This document shows, piece after piece, positions 47,001-58,790 of a stretch of DNA of 64,000 bases. Origin of the DNA: Larix kaempferi (taxonomy: Eukaryota > Streptophyta > Pinopsida > Pinales > Pinaceae); the NCBI GenBank assembly GCA_027924585.1, contig BSBM01000602.1:12516501-12580500 (forward strand), in the 5' to 3' direction. Under the pieces are notes generated by a model. The model was not told the origin of the DNA. It saw only the letters and a list, made by a program, of their open reading frames with translations, and made no database searches. Made by a program: the position numbers and the translations under genes. Positions within the stretch are counted from its first letter, which is position 1. Each line of letters begins with the position of its first letter.

Positions 47001-47273
47001 GTCATCTTTCTGACCAAGAAGAGATTCCAACTTGTCCGGAACTTCTTTTGGATTCTTCATATATATGACATGAAAATGGAGGTCTTCGGAAATGTTGAGG
47101 AGCAGCAGTCCTACTACTTCATCAAGTTTATCCAAGTACTTAGATTTCTCAACTGCACCAGTGGGTTCGACTATAGTGCCATTCAATACTCTAGAAAGAC
47201 TTTTGGAATTCATGGAGATGTCCATCTTGGCTTTCCATTCGAAATAATTGAAGGAGTTCAGTTTTAGATCCAT
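44041..47273 (-). pseudogene. Copia gag-pol lacking integrase core
   Basis: Gag (UBN2-like, from MDLKLNSFNYFEWK at 47,273), with stops at 46,899-46,901 and 46,743-46,745. The zinc knuckle CTYCNRGFHPKSSC is intact near 46,500. A stop lies at 46,380-46,382. The protease reads FIIDLGASRHM, where the catalytic D-S/T-G has become D-L-G. The GAG-pre-integrase region (WHEIFGHLNYKHL, CKGCLNGKD) runs directly into a linker, so the integrase core is absent. Reverse transcriptase follows: AMDEEYESLQRNETWELV; a one-base frameshift near 45,385; KSLYGLKQSPRVWY; YVDDLL. A TAG lies at 44,869-44,871, then RNase H with SAESEYRG and ADIFTK at the C-terminus. All stops lie in one frame apart from the single shift. 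Confidence 0.9.
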
Positions 47274-47551
47274 TGATCATGTTGAATTTGAATTGAAGAA
47301 GGAGATAACCTGCAAAACAAATAAGATTGTTGATGGAGATTTGCTGCAAATTCGAATTGAACGCTGCCTTAGGACAATGAGCACATGTGACTGGATCCTT
47401 CACACCTGGCTATAACTTATTGGATTGCTCCAGTGAATTCAAGACAACTACACCAGGAATTGTTGTGGAAATCCAGAGGCTTCTGGTGCTCAATGAATTG
47501 CTGCAACTGATGCTGCTGCAATTCGAATAGCTGACTCCAGCTCTGATACCG

Positions 47552-48232
47552 TGTGATATTTTATAGGATAGATCACACAGATAGAGTAAATCTCACTAAT
47601 TTCACTCAAGAATTGCAGAGAAGAAGAAGAAGAAGAATTGAATCAATATTCACCCATAAACTCAGAAATGGTAAAATCTGCAGTATAATCATACATCAGT
47701 TGTAAGTTGGCACTGTGAAACTGAATAATAACTCAATACAATCAAATTAATTCGAATACACCAAAGGTCATTCGAATTCTCCTCAATGTGTGGCTTGGAT
47801 AGCATTGGGGACATCACCCAATCAGTGGTAGTAGTCACAAATAGTCAAACATTAGTCAACTGAGTCTAACCGAGTCATGTGAGCACAAATCAAGGGAAGG
47901 AGACTCCAAGGAGGGCGCATGAGGCTGTCAGTAGGTCAAGTGGCACTCCGATACAGACAACTGGAAGCTACAGGCAGTTAAACTAAGCAATAAATGCAAG
48001 AATTGGGCAATCAATGTTGCAATTGACTGTTGGAATCCAAGTAGGTGTAGTAGGGCGCATTTGTCATCCAGGTGAGGAAAGCAAGGTGCACTAGGTAGGT
48101 AGGAGGGATACTGAGGGCTAAAAACAGGCTCTAGGGGGATGAAAATAGGCTTAAGGTGTTGGGGAGACTACCATACTGATGACTGGATGCATGCATGCAA
48201 ATATAAAAAATGATGGAGAGAATATTCCAACA
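47552..48232 (-). repeat. 5' LTR of the Copia element
   Basis: A 681-bp LTR. In minus sense it begins TGTTGGAATATTCTC and ends ATATCACA next to the primer-binding site. Compared with the left LTR it has only scattered substitutions and small indels. Confidence 0.85.
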
Positions 48233-48237
48233 ATTAT

Positions 48238-48715
48238 TAGTCCCTTTTGTAGGCAGGTAACTATATGTTTTGGTTTTTATGTTAGTTACAATCAATATAT
48301 TGTTTTTTTCTAAAGTTAGACTAATGTTAACATAAAATTGATATCTATAATTAATTAGAAAAAAGAAATTATTATTTTTTAATTGGACAATCACCTTGAA
48401 TTGACTATTTTTTTATCATTGCCAAGCATTACAATAAATCAAAAAATAGATAAAAAATAAAATCTTGAGTTGAAAATTTACCTAAATTATCGTGCAACTT
48501 CACTCTCCGTCTTACCTTGTCATGCAAGTAATCACTTGGGATTTATGTGCCTCCTGCCATGATCATTCATTCCATGGATTTCTAACTACATTATTTTGCA
48601 ATTTATCCTCCCTTGCCACTTTCAGGCATTGTCCATCCTCTCTTTTCCCTTACATTACGCATGTAGCTTGCATTATGCCCCTTGCGATTGTGATGACTTA
48701 TTGTAATTTCTAGGG
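48238..48715. other. No recognised gene
   Basis: AT-rich flank upstream of the POR pseudogene. No transit-peptide exon for POR could be recognised in it. Confidence 0.3.
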
Positions 48716-50269
48716 AAGCTCTAGCAAGCAAAAAGATAGATAGAAAGGGTAAAGTTATCATAACAGTTGCATCATATGATTTAGGGCTTTCTACTGCCAA
48801 ATCTCTCGGGGAGAGTGGGGAATGGCATAATATTATGGCATGCAGATATTTTGTTAAGGCAGATAGAATGGCCCGAACTATTGGAATTCCCAAAGAGAAT
48901 TATATTGTCATGCATTTGGATTTGGCTTCTCTTCAGAGTGTAAGGTAGTTCACTGATAATTACAAAGGTTTTGGAAGGCCACTGGATGTGTTGGTTTGTA
49001 ACGTGGCAGTTTATTTTCCCACTGCCAAGGTACCCACATTCACAACTGAGGGTGTTGAATTGAGTGTGGGTACATATCATCTGGGCTAGTTTCTGCTATC
49101 TCGATTGTTGTTGGGGGGCTTGGAAAAGTCTAATTTCAAATCAAAGCGAGTTATATTGTTGGATCAATTACAACTACATTTCCTTGTTTTATTTCTTTTT
49201 CAATGGGATCTAATGTTCCCGTGACATTTTCTTCAAGTCTCACCAAACTCATGCTAAACGCTCTTGACTTATGTCTAACATTTAGAAGTAGAGACACAAG
49301 TATCATTTCCCTTGCATGACTAGTTTTACACAGTAAACTTGGAAGATCCAAAGAGCTTCATCAAGCCTTCAAAATTAAGAAAAAAAATAATTTGGAGCTT
49401 CAATACTACTTTCTAGGTCCATATGTCGTCTAGTCTAAGTAGATTTCATCCATTCAAATCTCTTACGTAAATAATGAAGAATTGGTGAAAGCTTACAATT
49501 TAAATTTTGTACCTAGTTTACAGAAAGGTGTGGTGGAACTTTAGCATAAGTTACTTGTTTAGGATTAAATTTTCCAAGTTAGACTTGAAATATGTAATCT
49601 TTGCTTCTTTATTAAGATAGGGGGACTGATACTCTTTCTAATCTATATATGTATTATGATAGGTAATACAAAATTCCTGCTAGAAATATCCCACCTAAAG
49701 TTAATTCAGGTGATCTAAGAGAGCTCTCTCGTCGTTTAAATGGAGTCAACAACTCACCCGTGATAGATGGGGGTGAGTTTGACAGAGGTAAAGCACAAGG
49801 ATAAAAAAGTTTGCAATATGCTAACTATGCAGGAATTTCACAGGAAATATAATGAATAAACTGGCATTACATTTGCATCACTATGACCAAGATGCATTAC
49901 TACTACTGGACTCTTCCATGAACATATCCCACCATTTAGGCTTCTTTTTCACCTTTCCAAAAACATAATAAAAGGATTTATTTATCAGGAAGAAGCAGGA
50001 AAAAGGCTTGCACAAGTATGGATTACTTATTCATGTTTGAGTGGAATTTGGCAATTTTCATCTTATTTGTAGTCTATGTTGTCAAGGAACCGATTTAATT
50101 GTGTGTAATGCATGTTATGCGTGATCCAAGTTTGACCAAGTCTGGTGTATATTGGAGTTGGAATAACGATTCGGGTTCCTTTAAGAATCAATTATCTGAA
50201 GAAGCCATTGGTCCCGAGAAAGCTAAAAAAGTTTGGGAAATTAGTGAGAAGCTAGTTGGACTTGCTTGA
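48716..50269 (+). pseudogene. Protochlorophyllide oxidoreductase (POR) pseudogene
   Basis: POR is the light-dependent, NADPH-using short-chain dehydrogenase of chlorophyll synthesis in plastids. After an acceptor-like TTTCTAG at 48,715 the plus strand reads [46 protein letters not shown] and [20 protein letters not shown], then VGSIT near 49,175. An intron-like gap of about 490 bases ends in ATAG before GNT (49,661). It resumes with [13 protein letters not shown] and [11 protein letters not shown], then KVCNMLTMQEFHRKYNE. Another gap follows near 50,010-50,110, and it finishes with [18 protein letters not shown] and [13 protein letters not shown]-stop (50,267-50,269). Damage: the NADPH loop TGASSGLG is TVASYDLG, there are stops in SVR-stop-FTDN, HLG-stop-FLL and after YNE, and about two bases are lost at the catalytic YxxxK. 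The N-terminal transit region is missing. Intron traces argue against a processed copy. Confidence 0.85.
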
Positions 50270-50614
50270 GATTCAACTATGTTTTCAAGATTATAGCGTT
50301 AATTAGTTAGGTCAAGTTGCCATATATTTGTTTGCATTCTATAATGTGGAGGATATAGTTTCATGTAGTGGAGGATTCAGTTTTATTTCGAAATATTAGA
50401 ATAGACATGGAAATAAATTACTCTGCATGCTTTGATTGCAAAGCTTATCTTTCGTAGTGAGTGGTGTCAAAAAATTTCTTTGAATGCATAATGGTGGAGG
50501 TTAAATTGACCACATGTTAATTCATTCTAACAATCAATTACATCGTCCATCCATCATTATCCATAAAAAAATGTCAATATGTCAATGAAGGAAATCAAAT
50601 TACTGGGCACAAAT

Positions 50615-50666
50615 AAATAAATCTACGCACATTGATGTGCAAATAAATCTACGCACATTGATGTGC
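50615..50666. repeat. Exact 26-bp tandem duplication
   Basis: Two identical adjacent copies of a 26-base unit beginning AAATAAATCTACGCACATTG (50,615-50,640 and 50,641-50,666), between the POR and BAG pseudogenes. Confidence 0.8.
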
Positions 50667-50857
50667 TCATCATCCGAGGCAAGGAAGCCTGTTGTTAAAT
50701 ACAATAATTACTCTCTCTTTTTTCACTTCCCAAAAACACATTTTCTAAACATTGTCGACGGTTACACATGAAAATAGGCTATATGTTGATAATGTCGATG
50801 GTGTTAACTGACCTTGTTTAAGTTTGTACATTGCAAGGAGATTGGAATTAAAATTCA

Positions 50858-53582
50858 GTGAAGAATGATGTAGAATCCATAGAATGGGAGATGAGACCTG
50901 GTGGAACGCTAGTTCAAAAGATAGATCCCAATGTTTATTATGCATTGAAACCTCCTCCATATGTTAAATTGAGAATTACCTATGGTTCAATCAGGCTTGA
51001 AGTTTCCATCGACCTGAAAACTAATTTTGGTGAGAATTCTGATTCAACTCCTCTTGATTGCTTTATTGTTCATTCATGATCTCAAGTTTAAAAAATGTTT
51101 GATGCATATGCACATGTTTAGAGAGAGCATATTTTGTTGATTATGTTGTTTTGGCATGTGATTTGAAGAAATTGCTTGCCATAGAGATACGATTGCAACC
51201 CCATGAGCAAATGATTATATTTAGAGGCAAAGAGAGGGATAACAATGATTTCCTAGATATAACAGGGGTGAAAGATAAGTCCAAGATTGTGATGTTGCTT
51301 ATACATTGATCCTATTTTGAACATTTATGTTGTTTAGAGGCCAGTTGTAGGTCAATGGTATACCCTGAAATATCCTTTTTTGGGAACGCAATACTCAAGT
51401 CATTCACTATGACCCATCCATTATGAGCGGCATTCATTAATGACTAATATCTCATGAGTTTTAATAGTTTATTTAGCACTCATTGCATTAGATGATGCTC
51501 ATAGGGGTGAAGAGGTGGGGTTGAAACTAGCGAAATGAATCAAAGTGTCAATTTTCACCTCTGGGAATTGCACCTGGTAATGCCAAGACTTCCCGGGAAG
51601 GGCACCCATCCTAGTATGTCTTTGACTGCATCCCATGAATGACATATCAATTTTTTACTTTCACTAGATTACAAATCTCAAGATATTGGTATAATTCAAG
51701 GCACATAATAATGTGTAGAGGAATATGCCTTGTCTGTGCATGATCCAATTTTTCCAAAAGAAAGTTTAGTGAAATCTTATCATATTGAAAACTAATTTTT
51801 TTTCATTATACACTTTACTATTCTTCCTCATTAGTAAGTTGCATTCATTAATGACCTATCTCTTCTTTAGTTTTATAGGCCTAATATGTTGGGTGCATAA
51901 TTTGTTTGGATGAAAAAATGCTCTAGAATTTTTTGTTCAGAAATTTGTAGGTCTCTTCTCCTGAAGAAATGGTCAGCGGTCGCAAGAAAGTAGCAAAAAC
52001 TAATACAGTGACACTTACTAAGTTGCTCATGAGACATCTAGTTACACTAGATGGTACAGCTGATGGAGATGCAAAATTGCAAATAAGGTTACAGGTAATT
52101 CTCTAGTTCTAAACTTGCCATAACTAAGTATTATAGATTTCAGGAAAAATTGACAAATTTTTGGTGGCCATCTTTGAGCTTGCAGATTCTTGATTGAAAG
52201 GTTTTGTAATGTTTTATATGGTTTTCATGGGAGATCGCTGATCTCGTAAAATAGTCTATAATTCAAGCTCAAATTTGTTGATGGAAGTATGAATACTTTT
52301 AAAAGGGGTGTTAAATATGAGTGACTTATTCTTAGTGATAGGGTATCATCTCAATGCAACAAGTTATTTTCATATTTAAGATAAGTGTTTTTCTTCATAT
52401 TCTAGTTGATCTAGAGAATGATTGTGCAAATGCCCAAATATTTAAGCTCAATGTTGTTGATGGAAGTATGAATAGAGGCTACTTTTAAAGGGGGTGTTAA
52501 ATATCAGTGACTGAATATTTTGGTGGTTGTGACTCTTTGAGTTCATAAATGGCCCTTCTTTGAGCTTGCAGAGCCTTGCTTGAAAGGTTTTGTAATGTTT
52601 TATATTGGTTTTCATGAGAGATTGTTGATCTCATAAAGTAGTTTATGATTCAAGCTCAATGTTATTGATGCAAGTATGAATAGAGGGCACTTTTAAAGGG
52701 GGCATTAAAGATTAGTGATTTGTTTTTAGTGATAGGGTATCATCTCAATGCAGAACGTAATTTTCGTATTTAAGGTAATTGTTTTTCTTCATATTCTAGT
52801 TGATTCAGAACATGATTGTGCATATGCCAAATATTGTCTTTCCTCCATTTCTCTATTTGACTTCCTGCTAAATATTTGGATCACTTGTATTCTATTGTGG
52901 TAGACTTTACTACATTGCAGAAGCCCTTAATTATTGGCATGATTTTCCCAAAATTGGATATGCTTTTTATTTTTAAACACATGTTGTATCACTAGAAATT
53001 TTGAATTTGATGGTAACTTCACACTCTTTCCGTGTAAGTGTAGCCTGCAAACTCAGTGTATCTCACATGGAACTTGAAATTGTACCTGCATGTCAAGAGA
53101 ATTGGTTGTTAATGACAGGGATTGATCTTTGTCACCTTGTCTTTACTTCAACATATATAATTCAAGTATTGCATATATTTTGAGATGAAAACTATTTGTA
53201 GCCCTTCTTTTGTATAGAATCTCATTTTACAACTTTGAATGGTATTTGTTCGTATGGATGGCTAGGCTAAATGGTCTTTTTATTATTAGTTTTCAAAGAC
53301 CATTCCAAATTCTCTCTCATAGATGATGCTATACAGTGTATGCCTTTTATATCTAAAAAGAGATCAAACGTGTCAATGAAGTGACATATTAAAAGGTCTG
53401 ATCTTGAGTGAGTTTGTGAAACTAACAAATCATCTCTAAGATTGTTTCTTGGAATAATGAGAAATTGTGTGCAGGTTAGAAGGGTGAAAAAATTCATTGA
53501 GACTTTGGATGCTTTGAAGGTTTGTAACTCCATGCCAGATTCATTATTGGATAACCCTGACAAAAAAGTGGGAAACATTTGA
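50858..53582 (+). pseudogene. BAG-domain co-chaperone (plant BAG1-4 type) pseudogene
   Basis: Plant BAG1-4 proteins pair an N-terminal ubiquitin-like domain with a C-terminal BAG domain that binds Hsp70. Exon-like block 1 (50,858 to about 51,030) reads EWEMRPGGTLVQK and LRITYGSIRLEVSI...TNFG before a GTGAGA donor. Block 2 (about 51,165-51,308) reads LKKLLAIEIRLQPHEQMIIF, RGKERDN and FLDITGVKDKSKIV, then a TGA. Block 3 (about 51,960-52,094) reads GRKKVAKTNTVTLTKLLMRH and LDGTADGDAKLQIRLQ with a GTAATT donor. Block 4 (53,475-53,582, after GTGTGCAG) reads VRRVKKFIETLDALKVCNS and stops. Blocks 3-4 join in phase. There is no ATG in frame before EWEMRPGG (GTG at 50,858), the acceptor of block 2 is damaged, and the first BAG helix between blocks 2 and 3 is missing. 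It is probably a DNA-level duplicate, now dead. Confidence 0.8.
52176..52825. repeat. Tandem duplication within last BAG intron
   Basis: A segment starting GAGCTTGCAGA and running through TTGAAAGGTTTTGTAATGTT, GTATGAATA...CTTTTAAA and GATAGGGTATCATCTCAATG to TTTTTCTTCATATTCTAGTTGAT occurs at about 52,176 and 52,562 (period about 385). A shorter piece is repeated in between near 52,460. Confidence 0.65.
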
Positions 53583-54525
53583 GTTGGTAAGTCCAACTTC
53601 CACTTTTGAAGGTTTGTTATCTGTTGTTTTTTTTCATTTAATTCTCATGAACAAGATGCTAACCATTAGAGAAAATTTTTAGAAACTCAATCAACCAAAA
53701 ACCAAAAAAAAAGACTAATATATAAATTTGAATAAACTTTTCATGTACTTTTCATACATGAGAGAGAAAATGCCTTAGGGCGTAAAGTATGAAGTGTGAG
53801 CTCTAGGCCCTTCAGATCTCAACTTCCCAATCACCAATTTGAAACTATATACCAATCCAAATATAATTTTGCAATGGTCATCCGATCTTCCAGACTCAAC
53901 AATCCAATGTTCACAGATTGGTTGTTGATGCTTTGAATGTCGAGTTCCAATAATAAAAGGTCCCTATTCCTATTCTTCGTCATTCAGAAATTTTAGTTCG
54001 ATTCTTGGCAATAATATCTACTCGTGTATCCACTCTTAACTCGTGGCTAGTCATTCTCAAATCTTAGTAATATCCACTAGGAAGCTACCAATCTAAATGT
54101 GCAGGTCGAGGAACCATTACCAAAGTATGCAAATAAGGGGCAGATGTCAGTCAAAACAAGCAGCATGGCGCCAAAAATGGCAGGCCATAGGATGAACGGT
54201 TAACAACTTTCGAATGGTCGCCTAATGGCCATTGACAATAGCAAGGAAGTTGATGTCCCATCCACACGTGTAAAAATGATGAAGTAGGCATGGACAACAG
54301 ATGATGATCAAGTGACAGAGTAAGTTTGGATGGTCGTCTAATACATCCAACAACCGACATTCGACCGTAAGCTTGGTAAAAACATAACATCCACATAGAG
54401 AAAACGCCTTACGGTGTAAATATATTAGAATTTTCAATGCAATCTAATTCTAAATTTTATAAATAGGTTGTGTTCTTGATATGCAAATACATTATGTTAT
54501 AAATACTATACCAAGGTTTCCCTAG
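53583..54525. other. No recognised gene; contains a direct repeat
   Basis: GAGAGAAAATGCCTTAGGGCGTAAAGTAT (about 53,762) and AGAGAAAACGCCTTACGGTGTAAATAT (about 54,400) are direct repeats roughly 640 bases apart. They may mark a small element. The rest is unassigned. Confidence 0.3.
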
Positions 54526-54543
54526 CACTACAAAGAAAAGGCC
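54526..54543 (+). repeat. CACTA terminal inverted repeat (left)
   Basis: CACTACAAAGAAAAGGCC, followed by CGGAGGTCATAGTGGAGG, a common continuation of plant CACTA ends (GCxxTTAGCGG-like). Confidence 0.8.
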
Positions 54544-54719
54544 CTGTAGCGGAGGTCATAGTGGAGGTTTTTAGTGTTACAAGATTGGCAAAAATTGTCA
54601 AAAAAACCTATGTTGCGACCTTCGCCAATGGTAGTGGATGTTTTTACAAAGGTCATAACGGATATATTTTATAACTAAAAAATACAGGGCAGTTGGAGGT
54701 TATAGCAGACGTTTTTTTC

Positions 54720-55290
54720 ATTGGTGCGCTTAATTTAAATTACCCGCCCCGGTGCATGTCTTAATAGGATGCACTAGTGTTGTATGATTAATATAGTTGC
54801 ATCGATGCACTAAAACAAAACAAGCACCAGAAAGGATCAAATTCCAAATTCACACTAATGCTTGCATATATAATATACGCACCGGTGCGATATTTTAAAT
54901 CATACGCACCGTACATTTTTTTATATTTTTTTAATTTTACCTGTGTTGTCCATTTATCATAGCACACCGATGCATTTAATATTCAAATGCCCCGGTTCTT
55001 ACAAACTATCAAAATTACCTGGTGCATTTTAACACATCAAATACACCGTCAGGCTTAAAAACAAAAAACCGGTGGGCATAAGCTTTGATCATTCTCGGTG
55101 CGCATAAGCCATCTACATGAACTGGTGCAATTCAAAGAAGAAAATTCCCTAGTGCGTAATGTTCTATATACGCACCAGTGAATAATGTTCATATAGGTGC
55201 ATCGACACGTAATGTTCGTATATACGCACAGGTGCGTAATGTTAGTATAGGTGCACCAGTGCGACATATATTATTAAAAGCACCGCATAT
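54720..55290. repeat. Left subterminal repeats of the CACTA element
   Basis: Many copies in both orientations of a 10-12-bp motif around GCACCGGTGCG / GGTGCGTAATGTT (for example ATACGCACCGGTGCGATA near 54,880 and ACGCACAGGTGCGTAATGTT near 55,215). Dense short subterminal motifs are the DNA sites bound by TnpA in CACTA elements. Confidence 0.75.
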
Positions 55291-55782
55291 GATTCTTTGA
55301 ACAATGACTACTGACATTTCAGTCAAATGTTAATTTTTTTAAATTCCATTATTCGTCTGAAGTTTAAATATTTGTTTATAGTACAATTCATTGAACAATT
55401 TTAATTATTACGTTTGTTTGGATTAATTTCTTATATCAAATATGCAAGAATCTATTGTAATATTTAATCATCCATACATTTAATTACCAATGCCATTTCA
55501 CATGTAACATTTGACAATAATATTGAAGAATGCAATAGAATAAAAAAGTTTGTTTTATTATATATCAATAAGAGTGCATTTGTCATACAAAATACGACAA
55601 CAATAATCAAAATGTCAACATGCATGTAATTATTGTTACACTTCTTGGTAACTCGTTGTTTTTCAATTCGGACACTATGTACAGTACATTATTACACAAA
55701 ATGTCTGATTTTCACACACAATTTTCAAAATATACAACAAGCTACAACGGCTTGCATTAACATCAAAATTAAATACGGAACA

Positions 55783-57528
55783 TCATTCTTCGTTGGAACT
55801 ATTATCTAAGCTCGAGCCACTTGCATCAATTGGGTTATTTGGACGAATATTTTGTTGATTGACTCTATTTTTTCCCTCTTCTTCAGCTTCCATATGCAAA
55901 CATAAAAATAAAGTGTACAGAGTGTATACATTGCCAGCGGGAATAATGAAAAATAAATAGACAGTATACATGAATGTAAATTGAAAAATGGCGTACCATA
56001 GAAATAATTGACTCATGCATGATACACATTCTCTCAAAACCAAATCGCATGCTTTTTATCAACAAGTCATATGTTGGATCCACTCCATACTTTGTTTCCT
56101 GCAAGTTTTATGCCACATCACAAATCATAGATTTGATATAAAGGATTTTTGTTGTTTATTAATTATAAAATGAGAGAAGTAAAACAACATAGAGACTTAC
56201 AAAATCCACAATTAATTTTTGATACGCCAACAGATACTCACAACCCTTGATTAAGCCAATGTCAATCAATTCTTAGGATGGCTCCTTTTTTAGGACATCC
56301 GAGGATTGTCAATGAAAAAAAAAATACAAATCACAACCACTACGAAATCTTAATTTCTTACAAGGAAATCACAAATACTCACAAACTTTGCTATCAACCC
56401 CTTTTGTCCTTGTTGTATCGTCTTGTGTGTTGACTGGGTTCCATTTTTCTTTTTCTTTTCTACAACAAAACAATTGAAAATTAATATTTAATGTTGAATT
56501 AATTAATGAGATGTATAACATACACCTAAAAACCAATGATTTCATACATTTGAAGCACGTTGTTGTTTAGATAGCTCCTCTTGCGATGCAATTATGTCCA
56601 TTTCCTTGACCATCTCCTTGTACACTTTTTTTGACATCCCTACTAGCACATTCCACATATCACCTCATTCATCATTTGGGATTCTCATAATCTTCATGAA
56701 AAAGTAAAATGACATTAAACTACTTTTATGTTGATATGAAAAATAAATATAAGAGAATTGAAATTATTGAGTGAATTACGCTTTGTAATAGTTATAGATA
56801 CATATTTTACGTAAACATGTTTAGGAATATTACTTTTTGAATGATTTTTTTGTTGTTGTATGTTTTTGCTATTGCAAGCCTCACAGGTCTCATTGACCAT
56901 TGCTCTGTGAACGCCTCTTGTAGTTTACATATGACATGATTCTTTGAATCGTTTAGTTGGTTTATGTATTGTAAGTGAAAAGTACGTCTGTAAATTCTTT
57001 CCACTAAATCCCTCATTGTATTATAAAATTATTTGCCCCTTCTATTAACTTCCAACACCGGTCCATATGAGCTAAGGACCAATTGATCATCATTTGCATC
57101 TTCCATATTCTTTTTCCTTATGATGACATTGACTTATGTTGTTCTCAGTCCCTGTATAACATTCAACATATGTAAATTACATTATTTGAAACATATTAGT
57201 GAATATTCTTAAGTAGATTATTACTCAAATTTGAAGAAATAATCCGTATCGACTTATTTTTTATTCACTTGATTCGTCCCTCTACAACTTTTCCAACAGC
57301 GTTTTACGCTCTTCAGGACTTAGTTTGGTAAGAATCTTATCGAGCTTCCTCATTTTTTGGCTCTATATGTCACACATTAACCGATACATATTAGTTAACT
57401 TTACAAATAATTCAAACAAATTAATTTAAATACATAAATTAATTAAAAGCACTTACCTTCTTCATAATTCTGGATGTGTTCCCATCATGTTGATTAAAAT
57501 TTTTGTTCAATGAACTCATATCATGCAT
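55783..57528 (-). pseudogene. TnpA-like (Ptta/En/Spm family) CACTA gene, multi-exon, damaged
   Basis: Minus-strand exons with good splice signals. Exon 1 (57,528-57,457) reads MHDMSSLNKNFNQHDG... and has donor AAG|GTAAGT. A second block near 57,361 reads MRKLDKILTKLSPEERKTLL. A block at about 57,120-56,815 reads EDANDDQLVLSSYGPVLEVN, then a stop, then EAFTEQWSMRPVRLAIAKTY. About 56,700-56,560 reads GDMWNVLVGMSKKVYKEMVK with one TGA before it and a GTATGA donor. Later blocks read STHKTIQQGQKGLIAKF, GLIKGCEYLLAYQKLIVDF (GTAAGT) and ETKYGVDPTYDLLI (after TTGCAG). The final block ends SSLDNSSNEE-stop at 55,783. The W..L...(N)..HT..G-like order fits TnpA-type proteins, which bind subterminal repeats. 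Assignment is by pattern, not by strong identity. Confidence 0.55.
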
Positions 57529-57639
57529 TTTCTATCAATAAACAACCTGTACCATTAATTACATAAGTTATTAATATATTACACAAATAAAGTACAGACC
57601 TTCAAAATACGACAAAAAATAAAATAAAATAAATGAATA

Positions 57640-58790
57640 AATCTGATATCGGTGCGCTTAAATATGTGTAACACCCCAGTGCATTCGAAACAACAATGCA
57701 CTGGTGCGTTAAAATAAATTAGATGCACCGAGATAGAGAAACAAGATACGGAAATTGACTTTTGCATTTTTATAAAATAAAAAATGGCGTGACGTAGGTC
57801 ATATCCAGTGCGCTATGTTCATGACTGCACCAGTGTGTTCTTGTAATACAAACACACTGATATTGACGCATGCGGTTTTTATTGAAAAAAAAACTTAATA
57901 GAGCTGACATGGCTACGGATTCGACCAAGAAAATGGCCCCATATCACCTTACGCTTTCTATATATAATCACAAGCTTAGTAAATCCAAAATCCCTAAAAG
58001 GTGAAATTGTAATTATGTATAACAATAGAGGGATTTAAACCCTAATGTAAAATTTTGCAGCCACATAAAACGAAAAGAAACAACGAAAAAATAAGGGTTG
58101 CAACATTGAAGGTAAGTATGAAGTTTTTTTTCTAAATTTAGTTAAACTCTAAATAAGATAATAAGATCAACAGTAATATTTACATACTTGAAATTTCTAT
58201 TATGCATGGTTTTGTTTGATTCACCATACCTAACAAATTTCGACGCTTAGAACTCCTTCCACTTGCTCCAAACTCCTTCCACGTAAGTATCTCTTCCAAA
58301 ACTCTCTCGTGAAAGTTTTGGCAAAAGAATGAATTAATGTTTAGGCTTTTTGCTTTTAAACACTATTTAGAATTACTTTTCAAACTTAAAATTGTCGCTC
58401 TTTTATTAATTTAGGGCAAAAAGAGTTTGTGCGATTTTTTAAAATTTTTATTTTCGGCATTTTAGTGCGCATGTCGTCAAGTCACACTGGTGCGTACTTA
58501 AGTAAAATGCACTAGTCGAACAACAATTTAAAAACTCGTGTCGCGGTGTGTGTATATTTCGAACGCCCCAATGCGCTTTTATGTAGAAAACGCACTGGTA
58601 CAAATTAGGTTGTAAAAATGCATGTAGAAATATACGCCACCAAATGTAGAGGATATTTTCCATTGCGAGGGCCTTTGTGGATGTTCTTTTATGGTGCATT
58701 TTTTATATGTGAGCGCACCGGTGCCTTTTGTATATGTGAGCGCATCGGTGCGTGCATATATATGTGCTTAAACTCACCTTGTTCTTACAA
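57640..58790. repeat. Second block of CACTA-type motif repeats, between divergent genes
   Basis: The same GTGCR/CACYGGTGCG motif set as at the left end recurs at 57,645-57,870 and 58,460-58,760 (for example GAGCGCACCGGTGCCTTTT and GAGCGCATCGGTGCGTGCAT). The block lies upstream of both the minus-strand TnpA-like gene and the plus-strand SET/Tnp2 genes, as a shared divergent promoter would. The 58,000-58,400 interval between the two clusters has no repeats or coding signal. Confidence 0.65.

Larger units (their letters stand above)
43163..48232 (-). mobile_element. Copia-type retrotransposon with both LTRs
   Basis: LTRs at 43,163-43,858 and 47,552-48,232 (plus sense TGTGATATTTTA...ATATTCCAACA), very similar to each other. 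The minus-strand 5' LTR (right) is followed by a primer site, complement of CGGTATCAGAGC (47,540-47,551). A polypurine tract (G-run, complement of 43,859-43,870) precedes the 3' LTR. Flanking five bases are GTTAT (43,158-43,162) and ATTAT (48,233-48,237), a target duplication with one mismatch. LTRs contain a short (GAA)n tract. Confidence 0.85.
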
